From Chrysaora quinquecirrha (taxonomy: Eukaryota > Cnidaria > Scyphozoa > Semaeostomeae > Pelagiidae), in NCBI GenBank assembly GCA_014526335.1, contig JACTAT010000004.1, positions 313,303-377,302 of the forward strand: DNA of 64,000 bases, read 5' to 3'. The position numbers were made by a program, and so were the translations under genes. Shown in pieces: positions 11,617 to 21,275 of this stretch. Position 1 is the first letter of the stretch. Each line of letters starts with the position of its first letter. A model generated the notes under the pieces. It had not been told where the DNA came from. It saw only the letters and a program-made list of their open reading frames with translations, and did no database searches.

Positions 11617-11688
11617 GGGCTCCGCCGGGAATCGAACCAGGAGCATCTTGAACCCAAAGCGAGAATCATACCATTAGACCACTAAGCA
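11617..11688 (-). pseudogene. tRNA-Pro-like, class E
   Basis: Same gene sequence as the copy at 9995. Confidence 0.85.
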
Positions 11689-11939
11689 ATATCAACACAA
11701 CTTGCTGGAAGCAAGAGAATTTTCTTAAAATAATTAACTTGCGAGATCATCCTATAAACATAAACTACTTCTACTAACATAGCTTCAGCAAAAATTATTG
11801 ATGGAACGAATCACGTTTAGGCTTTCAAGGTCAAACAAAACTTGAAAATGACAAATTAAGCAACTTAAGATAGTTTTAATGCCAATCAAAATGTTATTCA
11901 GAAGAGAAAATGTCGTCTGTTTGCAAGCAAAAAGTTTTT

Positions 11940-12011
11940 GGGCTCAGCCGGGAATCGAACCCGGAGCCTCTCGCACCCAAAGCGAGAATCATACCATTAG
12001 ACCACTAAGCC
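11940..12011 (-). tRNA. tRNA-Pro (TGG), class N
   Basis: Reference sequence. The 3' flank gives two nearby runs (AAAAA then TTTTTGC). Starts the second N-F-S-N-C-D-N block. Confidence 0.93.
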
Positions 12012-12266
12012 ACATAAATACAACTTTCTGGAAGCTACAAAATTTTCTTACAAGTATTCTACTTAACAGATCATTCTTTGAGCATGAACTACTTCTACTA
12101 ACAGATCTTCAGTCAAAATTATTGCTGCAACTAATCACATTATTTGGGCATGCAATGTCGAACAAAACTTGAGAATGACAAATTAAGCTACTTGAGATCG
12201 TTTTTTTGCCAATGAAAACATTAGTCTAAAGAGAGACTATTGTCTGTTTGCAAGGAAAATGTGTTT

Positions 12267-12338
12267 GGGCTCAGCCGGGAAACGAACCCGGAGCCTCTCG
12301 CACCCAAAGCAAGAATCATACCATTAGACCACTAAGCA
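12267..12338 (-). pseudogene. tRNA-Pro-like, class F
   Basis: A58 to T, base 1 T, and a T29-G41 wobble. Confidence 0.75.
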
Positions 12339-12590
12339 ACATCAACACAACTTGCTGGAAGAATCAAAATTTTCTTACAATAATTAACTTGCGAGATCAT
12401 CCCTAAAAACATGAACTACTTCTACTAACATAGCTTCAGCAAAAATTATTGATGGAACAAATCACTTTTTGGCTTTCAAGGTCGAACAAAACTTGAGAAT
12501 GACAAATTAAGCAACTTAAGATCTTTCTAATGCCAATCAAAATACTATTCTCAAGAGAGAATGTCGTCTCTTTGCAAGCAAAACGTGTGT

Positions 12591-12662
12591 GGGCTCAGAC
12601 TGGAATCGAACCAGGAGCATCTCGCACCCAAAGCGAGAATCATACCATAAGGCCACTAAGCC
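12591..12662 (-). pseudogene. tRNA-Pro-like, class S with compensated T stem
   Basis: Pair 51-63 is T-A instead of G-C (both sides changed), but 49-65 is C/T. Variable arm ATGCT; two D-arm changes. Confidence 0.65.
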
Positions 12663-12912
12663 ACATCAACACAACTTTCTGGAAGCAACAAAATTTTCTT
12701 ACAAGATTTTACTTGACAGATCATTCTATAATTATGAACTACTTCTACTAACAGAGCTTCAGTCAAAATTTTTGATGGAACGAATCGCGTTTTGACTTTC
12801 AATGCCGAACAAGCTTGAGAATAACATATTAAGCTACTTAAGATCGTTCTAATGCCGATCAAAATGTTATTCTAAAGAGAAAGTATCGTTCTTTTGCAAG
12901 TAAAGAGTGTTT

Positions 12913-12983
12913 GGGCTCAGCCGGAATCGAACCCGGAGCCTCTCGCACCCAAAGCGAGAATCATACCATTAGACCACTAAGCC
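12913..12983 (-). pseudogene. tRNA-Pro-like with 1-nt T-stem deletion
   Basis: 71 nt, one base short in the CCC run of the T stem; duplicate of the intact copy at 5150. Only TTT follows. Confidence 0.6.
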
Positions 12984-13232
12984 ACATAAACACAACTTTC
13001 TGGAAGCGACAAAATTATCTTACAAGATTTTACTTGACAGATCATTCTATAAACATGAACTACTTCTACTAACAGAGCTTCAGTCAAAATTTTTGATGGA
13101 ACGAATCACGTTTTGACTTTCAATGCCGAACAAGCTTGAGAATAACAAATTAAGCTACTTAAGATCTTTCTAATGCCAATTAAAATGTTAGTCTAAAGAG
13201 AGAATATCGTCTGTTTGCAAGTAAAAGTGTTT

Positions 13233-13304
13233 GGGCTCAGCCAGGAATCGAACCCGGAGCCTCTCGCACCCAAAGCTAGAATCATACCATTAGACCACTA
13301 AGCC
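13233..13304 (-). tRNA. tRNA-Pro (TGG) variant, class C
   Basis: Same gene as at 5472; T run shortened to T4. Confidence 0.55.
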
Positions 13305-13555
13305 ACATTAACACAACTTTCTGGTACAAACAAAATTTTCTTACAAGATTTAACTTAACAGATCATTTTTTGCACATGAACTATTTCTACCAACAACACT
13401 TCAGTCAAAATTATTGATGGAAGGAATCACCTTTGGGCATGCTATTTCCAGCAAAAGTTGAGAATGACAAATTAATCAACTTAAGATCGTTCTAATGCCA
13501 ATCAAAATTTTATGCTAATGAGAGAGTGTGGTTCTTTTGCAAGTAAAAAGTGTTT

Positions 13556-13626
13556 GGGCTCAGCCGGGAATCGAACCCGGAGCCTCTGCACCCAAAGCGA
13601 GAATCATACCATTAGATCACTAAACT
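13556..13626 (-). pseudogene. tRNA-Pro-like, class D
   Basis: Same as the copy at 5795 (offset 7761). Confidence 0.75.
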
Positions 13627-13877
13627 ACATAAATACAACTTTCTGGAAGCAAAAAAATTTTCTTACAGGAATTAACTTGCGAGATCATCCTATAATCATG
13701 AACTACTTCTACTAACATAGCTTCAGCAAAAATTATTAATGGAACAAATCACGTTTTGACTTTCAAGGTCGAACAAACTTGAGAATGACAAATTAAGCTA
13801 CTTAAGATCGCTCTAATGCCGATCAAAATGTTATTCTAAAGAAAAAAGTATCGTTCTTTTGCAAGTAAAAAGTGTTT

Positions 13878-13949
13878 GGGCTCAGCCGGGAATCGAACCC
13901 GGAGCCTCTCGCACCCAAAGCGAGAATCATACCATTAGACCACTAAGCC
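13878..13949 (-). tRNA. tRNA-Pro (TGG), class N
   Basis: Reference sequence; T5 terminator; last copy before the first LTR retrotransposon. Confidence 0.93.
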
Positions 13950-14162
13950 ACATCAACACAACTTTTTGGAAGAAACAAAATTTTCTTACAAGACTTTACT
14001 TACCATAACATTCTATAAACATGAAGTACTTCTACTAACATAGCTTCAGCAAAAGCTATTGATGGAACGAAACACGTCCTGCTAAGAAAGTCGAGAAAAG
14101 TTGAGTCTGACATATTTAGTTACTTAAGATCATTCTAATGCCAATAAAAATTTTAGTCTAAA

Positions 14163-14318
14163 TGTAGTATTGTAGTATTTACATTATGTAATCATTAGAG
14201 CCCAGGACTCTGGCTATGCGAAGAGCATGTGCTTCGATTGTCGATTTAGTTAGTTATGTTATGTTGACTTACAAAATGGCCTACTCTCTTGCGTTCATCG
14301 TATTATAACAATATTATA
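14163..14318 (+). repeat. 5' LTR of retrotransposon 1
   Basis: Begins TGTAGTATTG and ends AATATTATA, so the ends are TG..TA rather than TG..CA. The boundary is set by comparison with 18392-18547. Confidence 0.9.
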
Positions 14319-14331
14319 TTGGCGACGAGAA
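14319..14331 (+). promoter_or_regulatory. Putative primer-binding site
   Basis: TTGGCGACGAGA directly follows the LTR; the same motif follows the LTR of retrotransposon 2. The priming tRNA was not assigned. Confidence 0.7.
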
Positions 14332-14350
14332 TAAAACAAAAATAAATAAA

Positions 14351-14602
14351 ATGGCGCAAGCTATTTCTTTGAAACCTATGCAGGAATTTGATCCTGATGC
14401 TGAAATAGGTGCAAGCTTGGCTACACGTTGGAATACGTGGGTAGAAGATTTTGAAATGTTTATCACAGCCAGTGGAATCACAAGCAATGCTCGAAAACGT
14501 GCTATGCTACTGTATCAAGCAGGCCAACGCGTCCGAGAGATTTTAAACAGTTATCAGACACCGGAGAATCTGATGATTTCGACACAGCCAAGGAAAAACT
14601 AA
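14351..14602 (+). CDS. gag, N-terminal part (retrotransposon 1)
   Basis: Starts at the first ATG after the LTR. Residues about 1-65 match the gag start of retrotransposon 2 (shared GAS, FMFITASGI-like and LLYQAG segments). The frame breaks at the T run at 14541-14544 and the gag sequence continues in another frame; the last residues here are out-of-frame read-through. Structural protein of the particle; no catalytic motif. Confidence 0.75.
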   Translation: MAQAISLKPMQEFDPDAEIGASLATRWNTWVEDFEMFITASGITSNARKRAMLLYQAGQRVREILNSYQTPENLMISTQPRKN

Positions 14603-15366
14603 AAGCATACTTCGAACCACAAAAAAATCGGAGATATGAGGTATATCGATTCCGTCAAGCAATTCAAGAGCCAACAGAAACACTCGATCAATTCCACACA
14701 AGACTTCGAACGCTCGCAGAGACTTGTGAATATCAAGACATTGAATTTGAAATAGAGGAACAAATCATTATTGGAGGTTCATCGTCAAAACTGCGTAAAC
14801 GAGCTTTGAGAGACCCAGAGTTCAAATTGAAAGACATGCTGATTGAAGGCCGAAGAGATGAACAGAGTAAATTCCAAGCAAGAGATATAGAGTCAAAAGA
14901 TGCTCATCCAACGACAGCAACGATGAATAAGATATCAAACAGAAATAATCGTACTTGCAAAGCATGTGGTGGTGACTTTCCACATAAAGGAGACTGTTAC
15001 GCAAAAGGTAAAACATGCCGATCCTGTGGTAAGCAAAATCACTTTGCAAAATTTTGTTTTGATGCACAAAAATCTAAGGCTAATAGAAATAGAAATGCTA
15101 ATCAACAAAGGCCAAATAGATCAAATTATCATCAAAAAAAGAAAGCCATTCAACCAGTAAAAGTTGATAACATTACTTCAGACTCTGAATCTGAAGAAGA
15201 ATATCTGTATTCAGTAAAAAATCATACAGCTAAAATTAACCGTGTCTCAAGTCCGACAGTAAACATAACCGTTCACGGAAAACAGTTACAGTTCACAATA
15301 GACACTGGAGCTAGCATAAACGTGATTGATCAGGACACTTTTCAGATCTTAAAGGTATTAAGCTAA
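14551..15366 (+). CDS. gag nucleocapsid and protease (retrotransposon 1)
   Basis: Continuation of gag from about 14545. Contains two cysteine-rich clusters (CKACGGDFPHKGDC, then CRSCGKQNHFAKFC) that act as nucleic-acid-binding zinc knuckles, an acidic linker, then the aspartic protease motif DTGAS near 15302. The frame breaks again at the AAA run at 15351-15353, shortly before pol. Confidence 0.8.
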   Translation, partial: LSDTGESDDFDTAKEKLKAYFEPQKNRRYEVYRFRQAIQEPTETLDQFHTRLRTLAETCEYQDIEFEIEEQIIIGGSSSKLRKRALRDPEFKLKDMLIEGRRDEQSKFQARDIESKDAHPTTATMNKISNRNNRTCKACGGDFPHKGDCYAKGKTCRSCGKQNHFAKFCFDAQKSKANRNRNANQQRPNRSNYHQKKKAIQPVKVDNITSDSESEEEYLYSVKNHTAKINRVSSPTVNITVHGKQLQFTIDTGASINVIDQDTFQILKVLS

Positions 15367-15410
15367 ACACAACAAATGTAAAAGCTTATCCTTATGACTC
15401 AGACAAGCCT

Positions 15411-18338
15411 ATGAAATTTGTTGGGAAATTTGTGTCCGAGGCAGAGTCAAAGCGCAGAATTTCTGTTGCAACTTTTTACGTGACAAAATCAGCCGGAAGT
15501 GGTAATCTCTTGTCATACCAGACAGCCAAAGATCTTGATCTTATCAAATTGCAACTTAACACTGTCACTCGCAACAATTCTGTCTCAGATCCAAAGCTTC
15601 AAGAAATTCTTGATAAAAATGCTATCGTGTTTCAAGGACTCGGTAAACTGAAAGGTCACAAGGTTAAATTAAATATCAACAAAGAGGTAACCCCAAAAGC
15701 CCAGCCACCAAGGCGTATACCTTATCACATAAGAGAAAAAGTGAAAGATGCTCTGTTAGAATTAGAAAAAGATGACGTCATAGAGCGAGTTCCAGAGAGC
15801 GAAGGAACGCCATGGGTTTCACCCTTAATTGCAGTACCTAAGAAAGATGGAGGCGTGAGGATTTGCGTTGATATGAGGCAAGCAAATGAGGCCATCACAA
15901 GAATTCGACACCCAATCCCCACAGTGGATGATATCAGTTTTAAACTGAATGGAGCTACGCATTTCTCAAAATTAGACCTATCGCAAGCTTATCATCAGCT
16001 TGAGCTAGAGCAGGAAAGTAGACACATAACAACATTTTCCTCGCACATCGGACTATTTCGTTATAAACGCCTTAATTATGGTACAAACGCAAGCGCTGAA
16101 ATATTTCAGTATACATTAGCAACACAACTACAAGGTCTCAATGGAGTAGAAAACATAGCAGACGATATTGTCGTGTTTGGTAAATCACGTGAGGATCATG
16201 ACAAAAATCTAGAAAACTGTTTGAAAAGATTATCAGAACGAGGACTGAAACTGAATCGCAAGAAATGCAAATTCTTGGAAGAAAAATTACATTTTTTCGG
16301 ACAAGTTTTCTCTAAAGAAGGGACACGCCCTGACCCCCAAAGAATTGAAGATTTGCTTCATGCTTCAAAACCAGCGAATGTGCAAGAAGTCAGAAGTTTG
16401 CTTGGAATGGCAAACTATAGCTGCAAATATATTGAAAATTTCGCAACAATAACGGCTCCACTACGAGAACTGACAAAGAAAGATGTGAAATTTGTATGGA
16501 ATAATGAACAGGAAGAAGCATTTCAGAAGATAAAGAATGCATTGATATCTTCACCTTGTATGTCATATTTTGATAAAACTAAAGACACTTACGTAGTCGT
16601 CGATGCAAGTCCAGTTGGAATATCCGGAATATTATATCAGGCAATGGACCATACAAACGATGCTAGAAAAGTTATAGCATATGCAAGCCGTGCGCTTACA
16701 GAAGTCGAACAACGGTATTCACAAACAGAGAAAGAAGCCCTTGCCATCGTATATGCAGTTGAACACTTTCACTTGTTCTTATACGGAAAATCATTCACTC
16801 TGGTAACCGACCATAAGCCATTGGAAATCATATATGGCAAAAGAAATTCAAAAACATCTGCAAGAATAGAACGTTGGGTGCTAAGATTGCAACCGTACGC
16901 TTTCAACGTTATCTACAAATCCGGAGCAGAAAATCCTGCGGATTACTTATCCAGACACCCGTCAACAAAAGAGATGCCGATGCATGAACACATTGCAGAA
17001 CAGTATATTAACTTCTTAGCGTATCACAGTGTTCCAAAAGCACTCACAGTAGAAGAAATCGAAAAATCTACAAATGAAGATAGAGTTTTAAAATGTTTAC
17101 GTGCATCAATTAAGTTGAATAAATGGGACAATGAAACTGTAAAACCATTTAAAACCATCAAAGATGAACTTGCAGTAACTTCAAAAGGAATTATTCTTCG
17201 AGGATCTAGAATAGTAATACCAGAAACACTGCAACAAAGAGCTATTGACTTAGCACACGAATCACATCAAGGCTTGACAAAGACCAAATCATTGATTCGA
17301 GAAAAAATCTGGTTCCCAGATATTGATAAATTGGTAAAGACAACAATCGATCGTTGTATTCCATGTCAGGCAACTAGTAAACCAAACCCACCAGAACCAC
17401 TTTCGATGACAGAAATGCCAAATGGTCCATGGGAATTGCTACATGTTGATTTTAAAGGACCTTTGCCTTCTGGTGAGTACCTTTTAGTCGTCACAGATAG
17501 ATATTCGAGATTTCCAGAAGTGGAAATTGTCAATTCTACAAGAGCTTCGACCGTCATTCCGAAGTTAGATAAAATATTTGCTGTTCATGGCATACCATTA
17601 CAAGTCAAATCGGACAATGGTCCACCGTTTAATAGTGAAGAATATGATCGCTATTTCAAGATACTTGGCATAAAGAAAGTTCTATCAACACCAGTCTGGC
17701 CCCAGGCCAATGCTGAAGTAGAACGATTTATGCAACCTTTAACAAAATCGCTGCAAACAGCGCGCATTGAAAATCGACCTTGGAAACAAGAGTTACAAAG
17801 ATTTCTACTTCAATATCGCACAACACCTCACTGTTCCACAGGTGTACCACCAGTTGAACTTCTATACAATCGATCAGTGAGAGGAAAGCTACCCTTACTT
17901 GACAAGAAGAAGATATTAAATCGTCATGCCGAAGCTAAGCATAACGAAATTGCTAAGCAAACCTACAACAAGAACTATGCTGACAAAAGGAGGAATACAA
18001 AAGAGAGTAATATTGCTGTTGGTGATTGCGTATTGGTTCGTCAACCAGGTACGAACAAATTAACACCAAACTTTTGTGAAACACCTTACACCGTAATCAA
18101 GAGAGAAAGATCAAGAATCACTGCAGAGAATAAAGAAGGTCATCGTATAACACGCAATATATCTCACTTTAAAAAGTTACCGAAAGAACATTGTCAGTTG
18201 AATAATGATGATGATGATGATGATTATAATGATCGCAATGAAATAATTGTAGCTGAAAGAGACCAAGAACAGTCAGTGAGAAGATCAACTAGAGAATCTA
18301 AACAACCTGAGCGATATGGACAACCAATTCCATTTTAA
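15411..18338 (+). CDS. pol polyprotein (retrotransposon 1)
   Basis: 975 codons from the first ATG; the true frame enters from the protease. Reverse transcriptase about residues 100-330, with CVDMRQAN and the catalytic core ADDIVV near residue 250 (an IADD version of YxDD). RNase H about 390-510, with VDASP and TDHKPLE. Integrase: zinc-binding H2C2 region about 612-650, then a DDE triad at VDFKGP (about 678), SDNGPPF (733) and AEVERF (768). A chromatin-facing C-terminal tail contains an Asp-rich microsatellite stretch at 18205-18230. No stop or frame break inside, so the enzyme part looks intact. Confidence 0.93.
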   Translation: MKFVGKFVSEAESKRRISVATFYVTKSAGSGNLLSYQTAKDLDLIKLQLNTVTRNNSVSDPKLQEILDKNAIVFQGLGKLKGHKVKLNINKEVTPKAQPPRRIPYHIREKVKDALLELEKDDVIERVPESEGTPWVSPLIAVPKKDGGVRICVDMRQANEAITRIRHPIPTVDDISFKLNGATHFSKLDLSQAYHQLELEQESRHITTFSSHIGLFRYKRLNYGTNASAEIFQYTLATQLQGLNGVENIADDIVVFGKSREDHDKNLENCLKRLSERGLKLNRKKCKFLEEKLHFFGQVFSKEGTRPDPQRIEDLLHASKPANVQEVRSLLGMANYSCKYIENFATITAPLRELTKKDVKFVWNNEQEEAFQKIKNALISSPCMSYFDKTKDTYVVVDASPVGISGILYQAMDHTNDARKVIAYASRALTEVEQRYSQTEKEALAIVYAVEHFHLFLYGKSFTLVTDHKPLEIIYGKRNSKTSARIERWVLRLQPYAFNVIYKSGAENPADYLSRHPSTKEMPMHEHIAEQYINFLAYHSVPKALTVEEIEKSTNEDRVLKCLRASIKLNKWDNETVKPFKTIKDELAVTSKGIILRGSRIVIPETLQQRAIDLAHESHQGLTKTKSLIREKIWFPDIDKLVKTTIDRCIPCQATSKPNPPEPLSMTEMPNGPWELLHVDFKGPLPSGEYLLVVTDRYSRFPEVEIVNSTRASTVIPKLDKIFAVHGIPLQVKSDNGPPFNSEEYDRYFKILGIKKVLSTPVWPQANAEVERFMQPLTKSLQTARIENRPWKQELQRFLLQYRTTPHCSTGVPPVELLYNRSVRGKLPLLDKKKILNRHAEAKHNEIAKQTYNKNYADKRRNTKESNIAVGDCVLVRQPGTNKLTPNFCETPYTVIKRERSRITAENKEGHRITRNISHFKKLPKEHCQLNNDDDDDDYNDRNEIIVAERDQEQSVRRSTRESKQPERYGQPIPF

Positions 18339-18373
18339 CAATTATGTAGCTACTCAATGTTTTGTTTTGTTTT

Positions 18374-18391
18374 AAAAAAAAAAGGAAGTGA
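18374..18391 (+). promoter_or_regulatory. Polypurine tract
   Basis: A10 followed by GGAAGTGA directly before the 3' LTR; primes plus-strand DNA synthesis. Confidence 0.8.
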
Positions 18392-18547
18392 TGTAGTATT
18401 GTAGTATTTACATTATGTAATCATTAGAGCCCAGGACTCTGGCTATGCGAAGAGCATGTGCTTGGATTGTCGATTGGTTATGTTATGTTATGTTGACTTA
18501 CAAAATGGCCTACTCTCTTGCGTTCATCGTATTATAACAATATTATA
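18392..18547 (+). repeat. 3' LTR of retrotransposon 1
   Basis: Differs from the 5' LTR by one substitution and a small rearranged stretch in a GTTAT-type repeat. Confidence 0.9.
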
Positions 18548-18624
18548 TACTTAAGATCGCTCTAATGCCAATTAAAATGTTAGTCTAAAGAGAGAGTATG
18601 GTTCCTCGTAAGTAAAAAGTGTTT

Positions 18625-18696
18625 GGGCTCAGCCGGGAATCGAACCCGGAGCCTCTCGCACCCAAAGCGAGAATCATACCATTAGACCACTAAGCC
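18625..18696 (-). tRNA. tRNA-Pro (TGG), class N
   Basis: Reference sequence; T5 terminator; followed by the short 248-bp spacing. Confidence 0.93.
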
Positions 18697-18872
18697 ACAT
18701 CAACACAACTTTCTGGATGCCACAAAAATTATTGATGGAACGAATCACGTTTTAGCTTTCAAGGTCGAACAAAACTTGAGAATGACAAATTAACAACTTT
18801 AGATCGTTCTAATGCCAATCAAAATACTATTCTCAAGAGAGAATGTCGTCTCTTTGCAAGCAAAAAGTGTTT

Positions 18873-18944
18873 GGGCTCAGCCGGGAATCGAACCCGGAGC
18901 CTCTCGCACCCAAAGCGAGAATCATACCATTAGACCACTAAGCC
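18873..18944 (-). tRNA. tRNA-Pro (TGG), class N
   Basis: Reference sequence; T5 terminator. Confidence 0.93.
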
Positions 18945-19193
18945 ACATCAACACAACTTTCTGGAAGCAATAAAATTTTCTCACAAGACTTTACTTACTA
19001 GAACATTCTATAAACATGAACTACTTCTACTAACATAGCGTCAGCAAAAATTATTGATGGAACGAATCACGTCTTGCAAACAAGGTCGAACAAAATTGAG
19101 TCTGACATATTCAGTTACTTAAGATCGTTCTAATGCCAATAAAAATTTTAGTCTAAAGAAAGAGTCTGGTTCTTTCTCAAGTAAAAAATGTTT

Positions 19194-19265
19194 GGGCTCA
19201 GCCGGGAATCGAACCCGGAGCCTCTCGCACCCAAAGCGAGAATCATACCATTAGACCACTAAGCC
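19194..19265 (-). tRNA. tRNA-Pro (TGG), class N
   Basis: Reference gene with a T6 terminator in a spacer elsewhere linked to class P. Confidence 0.93.
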
Positions 19266-19441
19266 ACATCAACACAACTTTCTGGATGCCACAAAAATTA
19301 TTGATGGAACGAATCACGTTTTAGCTTTCAAGGTCGAACAAAACTTGAGAATGACAAATTAACAACTTTAGATCGTTCTAATGCCAATCAAAATACTATT
19401 CTCAAGAGAGAATGTCGTCTCTTTGCAAGCAAAAAGTGTTT

Positions 19442-19513
19442 GGGCTCAGCCGGGAATCGAACCCGGAGCCTCTCGCACCCAAAGCGAGAATCATACCATT
19501 AGACCACTAAGCC
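19442..19513 (-). tRNA. tRNA-Pro (TGG), class N
   Basis: Reference sequence; T5 terminator. Confidence 0.93.
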
Positions 19514-19762
19514 ACATCAACACAACTTTCTGGAAGCAATAAAATTTTCTCACAAGACTTTACTTACTAGATCATTCTATAAACATGAACTACTTCTACT
19601 AACATAGCGTCAGCAAAAATTATTGATGGAACGAATCACGTCTTGCAAACAAGGTCGAACAAAATTGAGTCTGACATATTCAGTTACTTAAGATCGTTCT
19701 AATGCCAATAAAAATTTTAGTCTAAAGAAAGAGTCTGGTTCTTTCTCAAGTAAAAAATGTTT

Positions 19763-19834
19763 GGGCTCAGCCGGGAATCGAACCCGGAGCCTCTCGCACC
19801 CAAAGCGAGAATCATACCATTAGACCACTAAGCC
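19763..19834 (-). tRNA. tRNA-Pro (TGG), class N
   Basis: Reference sequence; T6 terminator. Confidence 0.93.
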
Positions 19835-20010
19835 ACATCAACACAACTTTCTGGATGCCACAAAAATTATTGATGGAACGAATCACGTTTTAGCTTTCAA
19901 GGTCGAACAAAACTTGAGAATGACAAATTAACAACTTTAGATCGTTCTAATGCCAATCAAAATACTATTCTCAAGAGAGAATGTCGTCTCTTTGCAAGCA
20001 AAAAGTGTTT

Positions 20011-20080
20011 GGGCTCAGCTGAATCGAACCCGGAGCCTCTCGCACCCAAAGCGAGAATCATACCATTAGACCACTAAGCC
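20011..20080 (-). pseudogene. tRNA-Pro-like with 2-nt T-stem deletion
   Basis: Same two-base loss as at 6116, inside an otherwise reference copy. Confidence 0.65.
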
Positions 20081-20329
20081 ACATCAACACAACTTTCTGG
20101 AAGCAATAAAATTTTCTCACAAGACTTTACTTACTAGAACATTCTATAAACATGAACTACTTCTACTAACATAGCGTCAGCAAAAATTATTGATGGAACG
20201 AATCACGTCTTGCAAACAAGGTCGAACAAAATTGAGTCTGACATATTCAGTTACTTAAGATCGTTCTAATGCCAATAAAAATTTTAGTCTAAAGAAAGAG
20301 TCTGGTTCTTTCTCAAGTAAAAAATGTTT

Positions 20330-20401
20330 GGGCTCAGCAGGGAATCGAACCCGGAGCCTCTCGCTTCCAAAGCGAGAATCATACCATTAGACCACTAAGC
20401 C
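20330..20401 (-). tRNA. tRNA-Pro (TGG) variant, class P
   Basis: Loop TTTGGAA, C50/T64 mismatch, T6 terminator. Confidence 0.65.
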
Positions 20402-20650
20402 ACATCAACACAACTTTCTGGAAGCAACAAAATTTTCTTACAAGACTTTACTTACTAGAGCATTCTATAAACATGAACTACTTCTACTAACATAGCGTCA
20501 GCAAAAATTATTGATGGAACGAATCACGTCTTGCTAACAAGGTCGAACAAAATTGAGTCTGACATATTTAGTTACTTAAGATCATTCTAATGCCAATAAA
20601 AATTTTAGTCTAAAGAAAGAGTCTGGTTCTTTCTCAAGTAAAAAATGTTT

Positions 20651-20722
20651 GGGCTCAGCAGGGAATCGAACCAGGAGCATCTTGAACCCAAAGCGAGAAT
20701 CATACCATTAGACCACTAAGCA
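20651..20722 (-). pseudogene. tRNA-Pro-like, Q/E chimera
   Basis: 3' end of the gene and its flank are class P/Q; from the T loop onward it is class E. A junction lies inside the gene. Confidence 0.8.
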
Positions 20723-20972
20723 ATATCAACACAACTTGCTGGAAGCAAGAGAATTTTCTTAAAATAATTAACTTGCGAGATCATCCTATAAACATAAAAT
20801 ACTTCTACTTACATAGCTTCAGCAAAAATTATTGATGGAACGAATCACGTTTTGGCTTTCAAGGTCAAACAAAACTTGAAAATGACAAATTAAGCAACTT
20901 AAGATAGTTTTAATGCCAATCAAAATGTTATTCAGAAGAGAGAATGTCGTCTGTTTGCAAGCAAAAGTTTTT

Positions 20973-21042
20973 GGGCTCAGCTGAATCGAACCCGGAGCCT
21001 CTCGCACCCAAAGCGAGAATCATACCATTAGACCACTAAGCC
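20973..21042 (-). pseudogene. tRNA-Pro-like with 2-nt T-stem deletion
   Basis: 70 nt; same deletion as at 6116; T4 run. Confidence 0.65.
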
Positions 21043-21089
21043 ACATAAATACAACTTTCTGGAAGCTACGAAATTTTCTTACAAGTATT

Positions 21090-21244
21090 TGTAATGTTGT
21101 GAGTAAGAACTCTGGACTCCTGTAATGTAATTATGTAAATAGTTTATTGTGTTACACTGTCACGTGTGTAGTAGGAGATTCGTTATGTTATGTTGTGAAC
21201 ACGCGGTGTCTTCTTGTTGCTCCTCTATCTCTCAAAATATTATA
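21090..21244 (+). repeat. 5' LTR of retrotransposon 2
   Basis: Begins TGTAATGTTG, ends AATATTATA; followed by TTGGCGACGAG, the same putative primer-binding motif as retrotransposon 1. Confidence 0.9.
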
Positions 21245-21275
21245 TTGGCGACGAGTTTAAGTTATGAATTTCTAG

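Larger units (their letters stand above)
14163..18547 (+). mobile_element. Ty3/mdg4-type LTR retrotransposon 1
   Basis: About 4.4 kb with 156-bp LTRs, a primer-binding site, gag, protease, reverse transcriptase, RNase H, integrase and a polypurine tract, in that order. The LTRs differ at only a few positions, so insertion is recent or the LTRs were converted. No target duplication is visible: the left flank ends within the 3' spacer of one unit, while the right flank restarts earlier in the unit pattern, so the flanks come from different units. Both breaks in the coding frame lie at short A or T runs. The pol resembles the K02A2.6-like group common in invertebrate annotation. Confidence 0.95.
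18549..20100. repeat. 569-bp dimeric sub-array in the tRNA array
   Basis: Alternating 248-bp and 321-bp steps (18625, 18873, 19194, 19442, 19763, 20011, 20330): a two-unit block repeated nearly identically three times. The short unit lacks the AAAATTTTCTTAC-to-ACATAGC part of the spacer. All but the 20011 copy are class N, so this is the most homogeneous part of the array. Confidence 0.85.
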
